Notes: generated by a model not told the origin, from the sequence alone. A DNA stretch of 64,000 bases from Pseudomonadales bacterium (GCA_024234325.1 JACKOJ010000001.1:727816-791815), one strand, 5' to 3'. Counted from the first letter of the stretch, positions 25,938 through 36,902 are shown. Made by a program: numbers and translations.

Positions 25938-27007
25938 GCTTCCAGTTCAATGCGATAGCTGCGCTCTTCCGAATCACGCCGGGTCTTCACTGTCACCACG
26001 TCCCCCGCCTGGTGGTTTTCCAGCGCGTTCAACAGATCGTCCTCGTTGTTGACCACCTCGTCGTCGATCGCCGTAATCACGTCGCCCAGCAGAATGCCCC
26101 GGGCAGACTCGCGCAGCCCCCGCATGCCTTCGCGTTCCGGGCTGCCTCCTTCAATCACGTCCATCACGATAACGCCCTGAATCTGGGAATTGCTGCGGTA
26201 ATAGTCCGCGTACTGCGTCGGCAGCAGGGCGATGCCGATGCCGGGGGTCTGCACGCGACCATAGGTAATCAGATCGGGCACGATCTTCTTGACGATGTTC
26301 ACGGGAATCGCGAAACCGATGCCGGAGTTCGTGCCGGAGGGGCTGTAAATCGCCGTATTCACGCCGATCAACTGCCCGAGCGAGTTCAGCAGCGGGCCGC
26401 CCGAGTTGCCGGGGTTGATGGCTGCGTCCGTCTGGATCACGTCGCGAATCTTGCGTCGGCTCATGGAGTCGATTTCGCGCCCGAGGGCACTGACCACACC
26501 CACCGTCAGCGTGGTATCCAGACCGAAGGGGTTGCCGATGGCGATCACCTTGCGCCCCACTTCCAGCAGCGAGGAGTCTCCCATCGCCAGCGGAGCCAGT
26601 TTGTCTTCGGGCGCATCGATGCGCAGCACGGCCAGATCCTTGTCCGGCTCCACTCCCACCACCTCGGCATCGTAGGCATTGCCGTCCTGCAGGGTCACCG
26701 TCAGCCGCGACGCCTGCTGAATCACGTGGAAATTGGTGACGACATAGCCGTCCCGACTCCAGATGAAGCCCGAGCCACTGCCCTGTGGCACCTCCTGCGG
26801 GTTCAGGGAGTAAAACGATCGACGCACCAGACGGGAATTGGTGATGTAGACCACGGACGGGCTCGCCAGCTTGAAAATATCGATCGTGTTGGCTTCGTCA
26901 TCCGTCTTGAAATGGGCGTAATCGGGTTGCGCCAGCGCAAGGGTGGAAAACAGGGACAGAGAGAGCGACAGCACCAGCAGGCGCAGACTGATGGACAGGT
27001 ATTTCAT
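25922..27007 (-). CDS. HtrA/DegS-type periplasmic serine protease
   Basis: The 361-residue protein has an N-terminal signal or anchor ('LRLLVLSLSLSLFSTLALA'), a trypsin-like domain with catalytic His 94 ('TNFHV'), Asp 124 ('DKDLAVLRI') and Ser 202 ('NPGNSGGPL'), and a single PDZ domain from about 255. One PDZ domain and this length fit DegS/AlgW, which cut anti-sigma factor RseA/MucA in the envelope stress response. The 'ALA' before residue 27 would also allow cleavage and a soluble form, so DegS versus DegQ-like is left open. Confidence 0.88.
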   Translation of the reverse strand: MKYLSISLRLLVLSLSLSLFSTLALAQPDYAHFKTDDEANTIDIFKLASPSVVYITNSRLVRRSFYSLNPQEVPQGSGSGFIWSRDGYVVTNFHVIQQASRLTVTLQDGNAYDAEVVGVEPDKDLAVLRIDAPEDKLAPLAMGDSSLLEVGRKVIAIGNPFGLDTTLTVGVVSALGREIDSMSRRKIRDVIQTDAAINPGNSGGPLLNSLGQLIGVNTAIYSPSGTNSGIGFAIPVNIVKKIVPDLITYGRVQTPGIGIALLPTQYADYYRSNSQIQGVIVMDVIEGGSPEREGMRGLRESARGILLGDVITAIDDEVVNNEDDLLNALENHQAGDVVTVKTRRDSEERSYRIELEASSTR

Positions 27008-27086
27008 GGATTGGATCTCCAGACATCAAACCGTGTTTCTTTAATGTAAGAGTGAGCGCGCATTATTCAAGTCAGCAGACGCGCAT

Positions 27087-27821
27087 TCAATGCACCAGCA
27101 TGTCGCCGGCCATGCCCAGCATGAAGCCCAGCACGGCGCCCATGGGCGGGCTCCAGTGCCGCGCCAGGGGCACTTTGGGGGCAATGTCCTGAAACACCGA
27201 ATACAGGATGCCCCCCGCCGCCACCAGCACGATGATGCCCAGGGCCTGATCATGGTCGCTGAACCAGAAATAGCCGCCCATGGCGGCAAGTGGCCCCAGA
27301 AAGGCCATGAGGGAAAACATCAGCAGAATACGGCGCGCGCCATAGCCCGACGCCTCGCTCAGCTCGCGGAATGCGTTATAGCCCTCGGGAATGTTCTGCA
27401 GTGCGATCAGCGCGGCGATGAGATAGGCGGACTGACTGCCCAGCGCAAATGCCGCACCCAATGCCAGCGACTCGGGAACAAAGTCCAGCAACATGGCCAG
27501 CATCTGGTCCGCCGGGGTGGCCGAGCGCGACAGGCCGATGTCGATCAGCATGAAGACAAGCCCACCCAGCACCAGACAGGTGGCGGCGACAGGCATGGAG
27601 AGACTCGCGCTGCCCTCCGGCACCAGCACCAGGGCAACGGCGGAGAGCAATGCCCCGCCCCCGAAGGCCATAATGGTGTGACTGAACTCAGCCGAAGGCT
27701 GCCAGCCGCCCCTCCCGATCCGGGCAATCAATGCACCGAGGGGCATGGCCAGACCTGCCATCAGGGTGACGCCGGACAACACCAGGAGCTGACTGAGCAA
27801 TTCCATCCCTCCAGGGGTCAA
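27087..27821 (-). CDS. ZIP-family-like metal transporter
   Basis: The polytopic membrane protein of about 240 residues has roughly eight hydrophobic segments. The sequence 'ALIALQNIPEGYNAF' matches the metal-binding helix 4 of ZIP transporters (HNxPEG), with Gln replacing the usual His; 'DFVPESLALGAAFALG' is another conserved part. It probably moves a divalent cation across the inner membrane. The frame begins at a TTG overlapping the stop of the GNAT gene (TTGA), with an ATG at 27806 as the alternative; a GGAGGG lies too close to that ATG, so the start is uncertain. Confidence 0.75.
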   Translation of the reverse strand: MTPGGMELLSQLLVLSGVTLMAGLAMPLGALIARIGRGGWQPSAEFSHTIMAFGGGALLSAVALVLVPEGSASLSMPVAATCLVLGGLVFMLIDIGLSRSATPADQMLAMLLDFVPESLALGAAFALGSQSAYLIAALIALQNIPEGYNAFRELSEASGYGARRILLMFSLMAFLGPLAAMGGYFWFSDHDQALGIIVLVAAGGILYSVFQDIAPKVPLARHWSPPMGAVLGFMLGMAGDMLVH

Positions 27822-28420
27822 TCTGCACGATAGCGACTGAGCTTATGGGCAAGGCTCTTCTTCACCGAGGGCCACTCGCTTTCCAGTATGGAGAACACCA
27901 CCGTGTCACGGTAGGCACCATCCGCCTCAATGGAATGATTGCGCAGCACGCCATCCTGTTTCGCCCCAAGGCGGGCGATGGCATTGCGCGAGGCCTGGTT
28001 GTGCCAGTGCGTACGAAACTCCACCGCAATGGCCTGCAGGGACTCGAAGGCATGGGTCAGCAGCAACTGCTTGCACTCGGTGTTGACGCTGCTGCGCTGA
28101 TGCGAGGCGGCGTACCAGGTGTAGCCGATTTCGACCCGGCGATGCTGCGGCACCGCGTTGCAGAACCGGGTGCAACCAATCACCAACTGTGTGGGTTTGT
28201 GCACCACCACAAAGGGCAGAGCCAACCCCGCCTCCTTGTCTCTCAGCGCTGTACTGATATACGCCCCGGTCTTGTCCGGCGCGGGCACGCTGGTAAACCA
28301 GAGCCGCCACAGCTCCCCGTCCTGCGCGGCCAGGCCCAGAGCCTCCTCGTGCTCCGGGCGCAGGGGTTCAAGCCGAACAGTCTCGCTTTCCAGTACGACA
28401 TTCTTCAACCATTCCTGCAC
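27818..28420 (-). CDS. GNAT-family N-acetyltransferase
   Basis: The 200-residue protein is of the RimJ/RimL-like GNAT type: 'TVRLEPLRPEHEEALGLAA' at the start, the beta-strand pair 'ALPFVVVHKPTQLVIGCTRF', 'RVEIGYTWYAASHQRSSVN' with the acetyl-CoA site region, and 'NQASRNAIARLGAKQDGVLR'. It likely acetylates a small molecule or a protein N-terminus; the substrate is unknown. It starts with GTG at 28420, preceded by GGAGAGG. It is translationally coupled to the ZIP-like gene downstream. Confidence 0.85.
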   Translation of the reverse strand: MQEWLKNVVLESETVRLEPLRPEHEEALGLAAQDGELWRLWFTSVPAPDKTGAYISTALRDKEAGLALPFVVVHKPTQLVIGCTRFCNAVPQHRRVEIGYTWYAASHQRSSVNTECKQLLLTHAFESLQAIAVEFRTHWHNQASRNAIARLGAKQDGVLRNHSIEADGAYRDTVVFSILESEWPSVKKSLAHKLSRYRAD

Positions 28421-28458
28421 AGTTCTGCCCTCTCCTTTTGCCTTATCCGACCCGTCAT

Positions 28459-29004
28459 TCAGGGCGCCACGCTACTGGCACCCAGCACCCGCCAACTGGC
28501 CGGCGGAAGCTCACCCGCAATACTCCCGATGCGCCTCAGATCCTCCGGCCGCTGCCACAAGGCCCTGTACAGTTGCCACGCCTGCCTTCGATCCGCTTCC
28601 TGTACAAGCGGTTGCAGCACCACGGGATACACCCGCCCATTGTGCCGCAACAAAGCCTCGCGCGCTGCATCCGCCTGCAGCAGCACGCGGTCGCTTTCAC
28701 AATCAATGCAGCTCAGGTACACACGTCCATCGGGCTCCGCCATACAGGCCATGTGCACCGAGTAAGGCCGCCAGCCCCGCCACACCTGCACCTGACACAG
28801 CGGTGCGTCGTTCACAAATTCCCAGTTGTTTACCGGTTCCTGCACGCGCTCACCGAAGAGGAAACCGCCAGGGGCACCGCCACACGGACAGACAGACGAA
28901 TAGAGAATGAAGCCCGCCAGCGCAAATACGGCAAGAGAGATCAGCATACCGCCAATCACCAGCCCGGTGATGGAAGGAGATTCAACAGGGTCGCGAGAGG
29001 GCAT
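28459..29004 (-). CDS. Single-pass membrane protein of unknown function
   Basis: I do not recognise the family. The 181-residue product has one membrane helix (about 13-35), directly followed by 'CPCGGAPGG'. The outer domain contains more cysteines ('APLCQVQVW', 'MACMAEPDG', 'LSCIDCESD') and a helical C-terminal half rich in Gln and Arg. The Cys pairs suggest metal binding or disulfides outside the cytoplasm. It is 38 bases upstream of the GNAT gene on the same strand. Confidence 0.6.
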   Translation of the reverse strand: MPSRDPVESPSITGLVIGGMLISLAVFALAGFILYSSVCPCGGAPGGFLFGERVQEPVNNWEFVNDAPLCQVQVWRGWRPYSVHMACMAEPDGRVYLSCIDCESDRVLLQADAAREALLRHNGRVYPVVLQPLVQEADRRQAWQLYRALWQRPEDLRRIGSIAGELPPASWRVLGASSVAP

Positions 29005-29040
29005 TGCTCATGTTCTGACTGAAGTGGGCGCCCTGCCATT

Positions 29041-29075
29041 CTAGGGAAGCTCGGATTCACTATGCAAACATTCAG
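29041..29075. repeat. 35-base intergenic repeat, copy 2
   Basis: Second copy of the element at 20504-20538, 30 of 35 bases identical. Its TTCAG end supplies the TGA stop (minus strand, 29074-29072) of the LysE-type exporter gene, as copy 1 does for hemY. It occupies half of the 67-base gap between two minus-strand genes. Confidence 0.7.
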
Positions 29076-29725
29076 GGGGTCGCGGAAATCTGGGGGCGGT
29101 TTCCCGTCAACGCCAACCCGATCCCCAGGGCAATGAACATCCAGCCCTGCAGAAGACGTCCCCGGGAACTGCCTTCCCGCAGCAACGCGAGGCGCTGTGA
29201 CAAGAGACCGGAGGCGAGCACATAGGCAGAGTCTGTGCAGGCGGCGATCAACAGGAAACACGCTGCGAAAGCCAGGCTCTGAGCCATGGCCGGGTATTCC
29301 GGCGAGATGAACTGCGGCAGAAATGCTGCGAAGAACAGTGCAGTCTTGGGATTCAGCGCGGCCACCAGGAAGCCGTCACGAAACAGATGAGCGCGGGGCA
29401 GCGCAGGCTCGGAAGGAAGCGGTGCGGGCGTGCCAGGGCGAAGCGCCTGCCACCCGAGATAAATCAGATACCCGCAGCCCGCCAGCTTGACCACCGTGAA
29501 GGCAAGCGCCGAGACCGAAAACAGCATGGCAAGCCCCAGGGCCGCGCCCACGGCATTGCACAACCCTCCCGCGGCAACACCGGCCACGGTAAGAAAACCG
29601 GCACGACGTCCCTGTGTCACTGTTTGCGTCACGATATACAGCACCGCCGGCCCCGGCGTCAGCGCCAATGCCAGACTGGACAGCAAAAAAGTCAGAAACA
29701 GGGGATCTGTCAGAAACGCGTTCAT
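29072..29725 (-). CDS. LysE/RhtB-family amino-acid exporter
   Basis: The 217-residue membrane protein has six hydrophobic segments and the family opening 'LALTPGPAVLYIVTQTVTQG', followed by 'AGFLTVAGVAAGGLCNAVGAALG' and 'LNPKTALFFAAFLPQF'. LysE/RhtB proteins export amino acids such as lysine, homoserine or threonine; which one is not predictable. ATG 29725 is preferred over a TTG six codons upstream, with AGAAGGA just before it. The stop codon falls in the 35-base repeat. Confidence 0.88.
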   Translation of the reverse strand: MNAFLTDPLFLTFLLSSLALALTPGPAVLYIVTQTVTQGRRAGFLTVAGVAAGGLCNAVGAALGLAMLFSVSALAFTVVKLAGCGYLIYLGWQALRPGTPAPLPSEPALPRAHLFRDGFLVAALNPKTALFFAAFLPQFISPEYPAMAQSLAFAACFLLIAACTDSAYVLASGLLSQRLALLREGSSRGRLLQGWMFIALGIGLALTGNRPQISATP

Positions 29726-29815
29726 ATCCTTCTCGTCCCGCAAGCCCGTGCGGACAGCTTACTCCCCGTCGCCCCCCGCCTGCACGCGGCAGGGACACAC
29801 ACCTTGCAAAAGCAA

Positions 29816-29845
29816 GAGGGGGCGTGATTCTCATCGCGCCCCCTC
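29816..29845 (-). terminator. Intrinsic terminator after the Gly/Met/His-rich protein gene
   Basis: On the minus strand GAGGGGGCG and CGCCCCCTC make a 9-bp GC-rich stem with a 12-base loop, followed by the T-rich TTGCTTTTGC. It lies 26 bases past the stop at 29871. A second small palindrome (TCCGGAA-C-TTCCGGA, 29854-29868) lies between them. Confidence 0.7.
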
Positions 29846-29870
29846 ATTCAGACTCCGGAACTTCCGGACC

Positions 29871-30464
29871 TTACTGCTGATTCTGTCTGCGCGACATCAT
29901 CTCTTCCATTCTTTCGTTCTGCAGCTCCGAGTAGCGCGCAACCTGCTCCGCCGTCAGCACCTTGGCCAGAATCTCCTCAGACTGCTTCTGCATCTGTTCG
30001 CGGCGCGCCATCATGTTCTCCATGCCCCCGCCCTGGCCCTGACCCTGACCCTGGCCGCGCATATTGCCGTCGCCATTCTGTGCGCCGTGGCCGGCGTGGT
30101 CGCCGCTGGCATCAGCAGTGTTATTACCATGCCCGGCGTGATCGCCCCCCTGGGCACCGTTCTGGCCATTCTGGCGCATCATTCCGCCCTGGCCACCCCC
30201 CTGGCCGCCGGCACCGCGCATCTCCTGCATGGCGCTCATGCGCATTTCGCCGATCTGTGCCATTGCCTCACGAAAGCCCGGTTCCTGCTCGGACGTCACA
30301 TTAAGCTGGGAAATCAGCTCCTTGATCTGAGCCTCCGAGTTCATCCCCATGCCCATACCACCGCCCTGTCCCTGGCCCTGCCCGCCTCCCGGCTGAGCCA
30401 ATCCGGTCTGCGCCAGCAGCGTCAGCATCAGGGCAGCAAAAAACGTCAGCAACGATCTGTTCAT
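29871..30464 (-). CDS. Secreted Gly/Met/His-rich protein, possible metal or stress sensor
   Basis: The 197-residue protein has a signal peptide ('FFAALMLTLLAQTGLA'). It has blocks of Gly-Gln and Gly-Met repeats, a central stretch with two 'GDHAGHG' motifs, and helices rich in Met, Glu and Gln at both ends ('MENMMARREQMQKQSEEIL', 'LTAEQVARYSELQNERMEE'). The last helix with 'LTAEQ' recalls the LTxxQ motif of Spy/CpxP-type periplasmic chaperones. His and Met clusters suggest copper or other metal binding; this is inference. A terminator follows at 29816-29845. Confidence 0.65.
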   Translation of the reverse strand: MNRSLLTFFAALMLTLLAQTGLAQPGGGQGQGQGGGMGMGMNSEAQIKELISQLNVTSEQEPGFREAMAQIGEMRMSAMQEMRGAGGQGGGQGGMMRQNGQNGAQGGDHAGHGNNTADASGDHAGHGAQNGDGNMRGQGQGQGQGGGMENMMARREQMQKQSEEILAKVLTAEQVARYSELQNERMEEMMSRRQNQQ

Positions 30465-30605
30465 AAAATTCTCCGTGTCAGCTTGTTATGAAGTGGTACG
30501 CAGGCACATCAGAAAACCTGTCGTCTACGCTTTCAGTGTAATCCCAATGCGTCTTGCAATGCTTGCCTCAGCGCAAACTTTTTCAGGCAGAAGCGTTATC
30601 CCCAC

Positions 30606-32492
<1,887 letters not shown>

Positions 32493-32700
32493 GGCATCGA
32501 CTCGCTCAGGGAAACGCACATCCAGTAAAGCTGCGCAATGATACAGGGCCGGGCGCAGGCCTGCATCCTCTCGCCACCCCGCCCCCCTGTTCACGGACGG
32601 CGGGAAGGCACAAAACCGCCGTGGATTGATTTCCACGGGCTGAATTCGTACACTCGAAACACTTGCAAATGCCTGTTTCAGGCGCGGAAATACAGAGTCT

Positions 32701-33402
32701 ATGAAACAAATTCTGCTGATCGACGATGACGAGAAACTGGGGCAATTATTGACCCAGTACCTGGAGCGCTACGACATGACCGTCACTGCGGCCCAGACCC
32801 CCTCCAAAGGATTCGAGCACCTCAAGCGCCACAAGCCGGATCTTCTCATCCTCGACGTCATGCTGCCGGAAAAGGACGGTTTCGAAATCTGCCGCGAGAT
32901 TCGCGCCAAATCCGCCATTTACGGCCAGCTCCCCATCCTGATGCTGACCGCTCACGGCGAAGTGACCGACCGCATCGTGGGCCTGGAACTGGGGGCCGAC
33001 GACTACCTGCCCAAGCCCTTCGAGCCCCGCGAACTCGTGGCCCGCATCAGCAACATCCTGCGCCGCACCAGCGATGAGGCCAGAAGCCTGCAGGAAGTGC
33101 CGAAAATTCAAGGGCTTGAAGTAGACACCGTGCGCCGCACCGTGAAACTGGATGACGAACTGGTGGAACTGACCACCATGGAATACGAACTGCTGATTCT
33201 GTTCATGCAGTCGCCCAACAAGACCTTTACCCGGGACGAGCTGATGAACCGCCTGCGCGGCATCGACGCGGAGCTGTTCTCCCGCGCTGTCGATACCCTG
33301 GTCAGCCGTCTGCGGCACAAACTTCACGACACGTCGAAGACTCCCCGTTTCATCAAGACTGTCTGGGGACGTGGCTACACCTTCGTTGGCGAACCCGCCT
33401 AG
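32701..33402 (+). CDS. OmpR-family response regulator
   Basis: The 233-residue protein has an N-terminal receiver with the acidic pair in 'LLIDDDEKL', phosphoacceptor Asp 52 ('LLILDVMLPEKDG'), conserved Lys in 'YLPKPFEPRELVARI', and a C-terminal winged-helix DNA-binding domain ('VELTTMEYELLILFMQSPNKTF', cut here to its key phrase 'TTMEYELLILF', and 'VSRLRHKLHD'...'WGRGYTF'). It is paired with the histidine kinase 55 bases downstream. The pair sits beside an envelope exporter, and its targets are unknown. It could be an AmgR/OmpR, RstA or CpxR relative; the sequence alone does not decide. Confidence 0.92.
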   Translation: MKQILLIDDDEKLGQLLTQYLERYDMTVTAAQTPSKGFEHLKRHKPDLLILDVMLPEKDGFEICREIRAKSAIYGQLPILMLTAHGEVTDRIVGLELGADDYLPKPFEPRELVARISNILRRTSDEARSLQEVPKIQGLEVDTVRRTVKLDDELVELTTMEYELLILFMQSPNKTFTRDELMNRLRGIDAELFSRAVDTLVSRLRHKLHDTSKTPRFIKTVWGRGYTFVGEPA

Positions 33403-33456
33403 AACCCGAACCACCCGCTCAACGACGATGGCGGCACACAGGAGACGGAGAACCCC

Positions 33457-34794
33457 ATGAGCCTGGTCGCCCGCGTCAACAACTCCCTGTTCCTGCGCCT
33501 GTTCCTGATTTTCAGCGCGACGGTGCTGGTGTTCTTCCTGATCATCACCTTTGCCATCCGCCAGATTGACCGCAACTGGCGGGCCGAGCGGCTCAGCCCC
33601 CTGCCCGATTTCTATCTGGACAACATCACGCTGATCGTCGACAACATCGGGGTGCCGCCGGACCTGGAGCGGGCGACCCAGCTCTCCCAGGAACTGTCGC
33701 TGACCATCATCATCCGCAGCCCCCATATCAACTGGCAGTCGGATGACCAGAATGACCTGGATATCTCCCAGGCGGTCTTCGTGCGCAGCCTGTCCGAGCA
33801 GGCGCAGATGATGGTGGTAGGCAATGAGGACGTGATCCGCGTATCCCGAGGCGGCTACGAGTACTACCTGAACCGGCGGGTGCCCACGCTGAGTGAATAC
33901 GACTACGTGGTGGTCTATGTCGGCCTGGCCATGGCAGCGCTGGTGCTGCTGCTCAACTTCTGGCTCGTGCGCCGCCTGCTGGCCCCGGTCAAGCAACTGC
34001 GGGAAGGGGCTGAACGTATCTGCGACGGCGATCTGAGCTACCGCGTGAAGACCCACCGCACCGACGAACTGGGCGAACTGACGGACAGCGTCAACCACAT
34101 GGCCGACTCGCTGCAGTCCATGCTGGAGGCCAAGCGCCAGTTGCTGCTGGCCATCAGCCACGAGCTGCGCACGCCCATCACCCGCGCCAAACTGCACCTG
34201 GAATTCATCGAGGACGGCAGCGTCAAGGAAGATCTGGGCGACGACATCAACGAGATCGACCTGCTGATCTCGGACCTGATCGAGGCGGAACGTCTCAGCA
34301 ACCAGCACCAGGCCCTGCTGGCCGAGCACGTGGACTTTGCCGACTACATTGGCCTCGTGCTGCAGGCCTACCACGACTACAAGGGCGGCGTGGTCTTCGA
34401 GCGCCCCGACGACGACGTCTCCATCTCCATCGACAAACTGCGCACACGCCTGCTGCTGACCAATATCGTCAACAACGCCATTCGCCACGGTCGCGACAAC
34501 CCCATTACCGTGCGCGTGTCCTTCACCGGTAGCCATGCCGTGCTGGAGGTCGAGGACCTGGGGGAAGGCATTTCAGAAGAACACATGGAACACTTGAGCG
34601 AACCCTTCTACCGCGCCGACAGCGCGCGCCAGCGCAACACGGGCGGCTTCGGCCTCGGCCTCTACCTGTGCCGCCTGATCGCGCAGGCGCACGGCGGTCG
34701 GCTGGAGATCAGCAGCGAACTGGGCGTGGGGACGCACGTGAAGGTGTACCTGCCCTACGAGCAGGAGAGTCAGGAGTTTCGGGAAGACGCGTGA
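33457..34794 (+). CDS. Two-component sensor histidine kinase
   Basis: The 445-residue inner-membrane kinase has TM1 at about 11-34, a periplasmic sensor of about 115 residues, TM2 at about 150-171, a HAMP domain (172-225, 'LLAPVKQLREGAERICDGDL'), and the dimerisation helix with phosphoacceptor His 235 ('LAISHELRTPITR'). The ATPase domain follows with N box 'NIVNNAIRHG', 'VEDLGEGIS' and 'GGFGLGLYL'. All catalytic motifs are intact. It forms an operon with the OmpR-type regulator. Its signal is unknown. Confidence 0.92.
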   Translation: MSLVARVNNSLFLRLFLIFSATVLVFFLIITFAIRQIDRNWRAERLSPLPDFYLDNITLIVDNIGVPPDLERATQLSQELSLTIIIRSPHINWQSDDQNDLDISQAVFVRSLSEQAQMMVVGNEDVIRVSRGGYEYYLNRRVPTLSEYDYVVVYVGLAMAALVLLLNFWLVRRLLAPVKQLREGAERICDGDLSYRVKTHRTDELGELTDSVNHMADSLQSMLEAKRQLLLAISHELRTPITRAKLHLEFIEDGSVKEDLGDDINEIDLLISDLIEAERLSNQHQALLAEHVDFADYIGLVLQAYHDYKGGVVFERPDDDVSISIDKLRTRLLLTNIVNNAIRHGRDNPITVRVSFTGSHAVLEVEDLGEGISEEHMEHLSEPFYRADSARQRNTGGFGLGLYLCRLIAQAHGGRLEISSELGVGTHVKVYLPYEQESQEFREDA

Positions 34795-34865
34795 TAGACG
34801 CAGGCAGCATGGCAAACCTGCAGGAACCGGATTCCAGTTCAACCCGGCAGCGTTTTCAGATCGGA

Positions 34866-34928
34866 TCGCCCGCAGGCAGGCTCCTGCAAGGCGCTCCATC
34901 CTTCCGCAGGAGCCTGCCTTGCAGGCGA
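34866..34928. repeat. REP doublet (two inverted palindromic units)
   Basis: In the 152-base gap between the kinase and the convergent GldG-like gene. The right unit (34906-34928) contains GCAGGAGCCTGCC and GCAGGCGA, with its own GCCTGC/GCAGGC hairpin. The left unit (34866-34887) is its near-exact inverse, sharing the 14-base AGGCAGGCTCCTGC. The arrangement and the unit resemble REP/REPIN elements of Pseudomonas and related bacteria. It may also act as a terminator for both genes. Confidence 0.7.
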
Positions 34929-34946
34929 CACAGAATTTTTCACCAC

Positions 34947-36902
34947 TCAGTCGCGAACCTTCTCCGCACGACGTCGCCGCACATAACCCAGTGCCAGCAC
35001 GAACAGCACCAGCAGGATCGGCACCAGGGCGGTGTTGATGAACTTGAGCGTGCTGCCCAGGCGTTCGATGTCGCGGTTCAGGGTCAGTTGCACCTCACGC
35101 AGGCGACGACGGGTTTCCAGTTGCTGCGCATAGAAACGGTCTATCTCCGCCTGCTGTTCTGCTGACGGCCCGCTGCCCTGGTTGCTGGCATTGAGCGCGG
35201 TGATCTGCTGCTCGGTCTGACGCAGATTGTCCAGCAGCTCGGTTTCTTCCTGACGCAGACGATCGTCGGCGTCACGCTGCAGTTCGATCACGGCAAGGAA
35301 GGGACGCGCGTAACGACCACGGCTGCGAATGGTGGTGAGTTCCGCGTTGCCGGCGAGATTGTCCAGCGCATTCATCACGAAGTCGCCATTGCTCGCAAAG
35401 GCCTGCGGGATGCGCTGACCGAGGAAGGTCTGCACCTGCACCCACATTCTGTCACCCAGCAGATCGGTGTCCGCCACGATAATCAGATTGACCGTGCCAT
35501 TGGAGTCGCGCAGTTGCGGCGGCAGTACCACCGGCTCCTGTGCGGTTTCATCGTCCGGAGAACTCAGGTCTTCCTCAGCGTCCGTGGCCTCGGCGGGCTT
35601 GGCCGGAGGGCCGTCAGGGAAAGCCGTGTGCACATTGCCGGAGACACGCGCAGCGATCGTGTATCGGGTATCCGTGGACTGGAACTCGTCCAGCAGAATG
35701 GTCGGATCGGTCAGAGCCTTGAAGAACTCCCCTTCCATCAGCATGGCATTCGCACTGGAGCGGATGAGCGGCTCGAAGTTCGTCGTGGCACCTTCTGCAG
35801 GCGACAGGGCGCCTACGGAAGAGAAGTTCATCACCTGCAGCCCGTTGGTCGTGATGTCGTTCGCAAATCCCTGACGCTGCACGCCCAGCATGCCGTAGTG
35901 CTGCACGGGACGCGTTGCATCACCAACATTTACCATCAGCGCCAGTTCACGGTCTGCGACCACACGCGTAGGATCGTAGGCAACCCCCCAGGCCGCCAGC
36001 AGTTTGGCGATATCCGAAGACTGATTCTCACGTGGCACCGGCACGCCATCCGGCCCCGGCTGCGCCTGGGTGTCGGCATTCGGGTCGAGGAACACCATGG
36101 CACGCCCGCCACGCAGCACAAACTGGTCGATGGCATACTGGGTCTGCTCGCTGAGATTCTGCGGATGCACCAGCAGCAGAATGCTGATATCACTGTCGAT
36201 CACCTCAACGTCGGGGTTGATGCGTCGCACTTCGTAGAGCTGTCGAATCGAGTCCATGATCATCCACGGTGAGGTGGGGCGCATAGTCTGCGTGTTCACA
36301 CCGCCGTCGATCGGCAGGGAAGACAGGAAGCCCACCACGGGCGGCTCCGGATTTGCGACCTGGGTGATCAGTTTGGAGAACTCATATTCCAGAAACTCTT
36401 CCTGGTCCGGACGAATCAGCCCCAGGGTCTTGAAGTTGACGGCGGCGCCCTCTTCTCCACCACTTTCCGGCAGCGTCGTGGTATCCAGGGCCACGAGACC
36501 GAAGAAGACTTCCTCCCCCCCCTGGCTCAGCGGCACTCGCTGTACACCGTATTCGCCAGCCTGATCCTCCTCTTCGGAGAACGGCACGGGGTCGATGACG
36601 CGCAGGCTCAGCTTGCCGTCGCTGGCAATCACCATCTCGCGCAGCAGTTCCTGCACACGAATACCATAGGAGCGCAGTTGCGGCACGTCGGCCGTCGCTT
36701 CCTCGGAGTAGAAGAACAGCAGCTCTACCGGACGCTCCAGGCCGCTCACGATCGTGCGTGTGCCATCGGCCAGCGTGTACAGGTTGTCTTCGGTCAGGTC
36801 CACGCGCCAGCGCGGAATCAGACTGATCACGGCAACACTGATGAGCAGAAACAGGCCGGTCAGGACCAGGCCGGTTGCAGAGAATAAGGTCTTGTTATTC
36901 AT
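34947..36902 (-). CDS. GldG-like ABC exporter auxiliary protein
   Basis: The 651-residue protein has an N-terminal membrane helix (about 10-30), a large periplasmic GldG-type domain ('WRVDLTEDNLYTLADGTR', 'FYSEEATADVPQLRSY', 'FLSSLPIDGG', 'ALDQFVLRGG'-like 'AIDQFVLRGGRAMVFLDP'), a helical coiled segment ('QTEQQITALNASNQGSGPSAEQ' region), and a C-terminal membrane helix followed by 'RRRRAEK'. It completes the operon with the permease and ATPase upstream. GldG is known from gliding Bacteroidetes, but related proteins occur widely in proteobacteria with unknown cargo. Confidence 0.85.
   Translation of the reverse strand: MNNKTLFSATGLVLTGLFLLISVAVISLIPRWRVDLTEDNLYTLADGTRTIVSGLERPVELLFFYSEEATADVPQLRSYGIRVQELLREMVIASDGKLSLRVIDPVPFSEEEDQAGEYGVQRVPLSQGGEEVFFGLVALDTTTLPESGGEEGAAVNFKTLGLIRPDQEEFLEYEFSKLITQVANPEPPVVGFLSSLPIDGGVNTQTMRPTSPWMIMDSIRQLYEVRRINPDVEVIDSDISILLLVHPQNLSEQTQYAIDQFVLRGGRAMVFLDPNADTQAQPGPDGVPVPRENQSSDIAKLLAAWGVAYDPTRVVADRELALMVNVGDATRPVQHYGMLGVQRQGFANDITTNGLQVMNFSSVGALSPAEGATTNFEPLIRSSANAMLMEGEFFKALTDPTILLDEFQSTDTRYTIAARVSGNVHTAFPDGPPAKPAEATDAEEDLSSPDDETAQEPVVLPPQLRDSNGTVNLIIVADTDLLGDRMWVQVQTFLGQRIPQAFASNGDFVMNALDNLAGNAELTTIRSRGRYARPFLAVIELQRDADDRLRQEETELLDNLRQTEQQITALNASNQGSGPSAEQQAEIDRFYAQQLETRRRLREVQLTLNRDIERLGSTLKFINTALVPILLVLFVLALGYVRRRRAEKVRD

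Noticed and set aside
30000..30400. Possible tandem-repeat DNA or CRISPR-like array
   Set aside because: The repetition is the Gly/Gln/Met codon pattern of the secreted protein at 29871-30464; there are no regular spacers.
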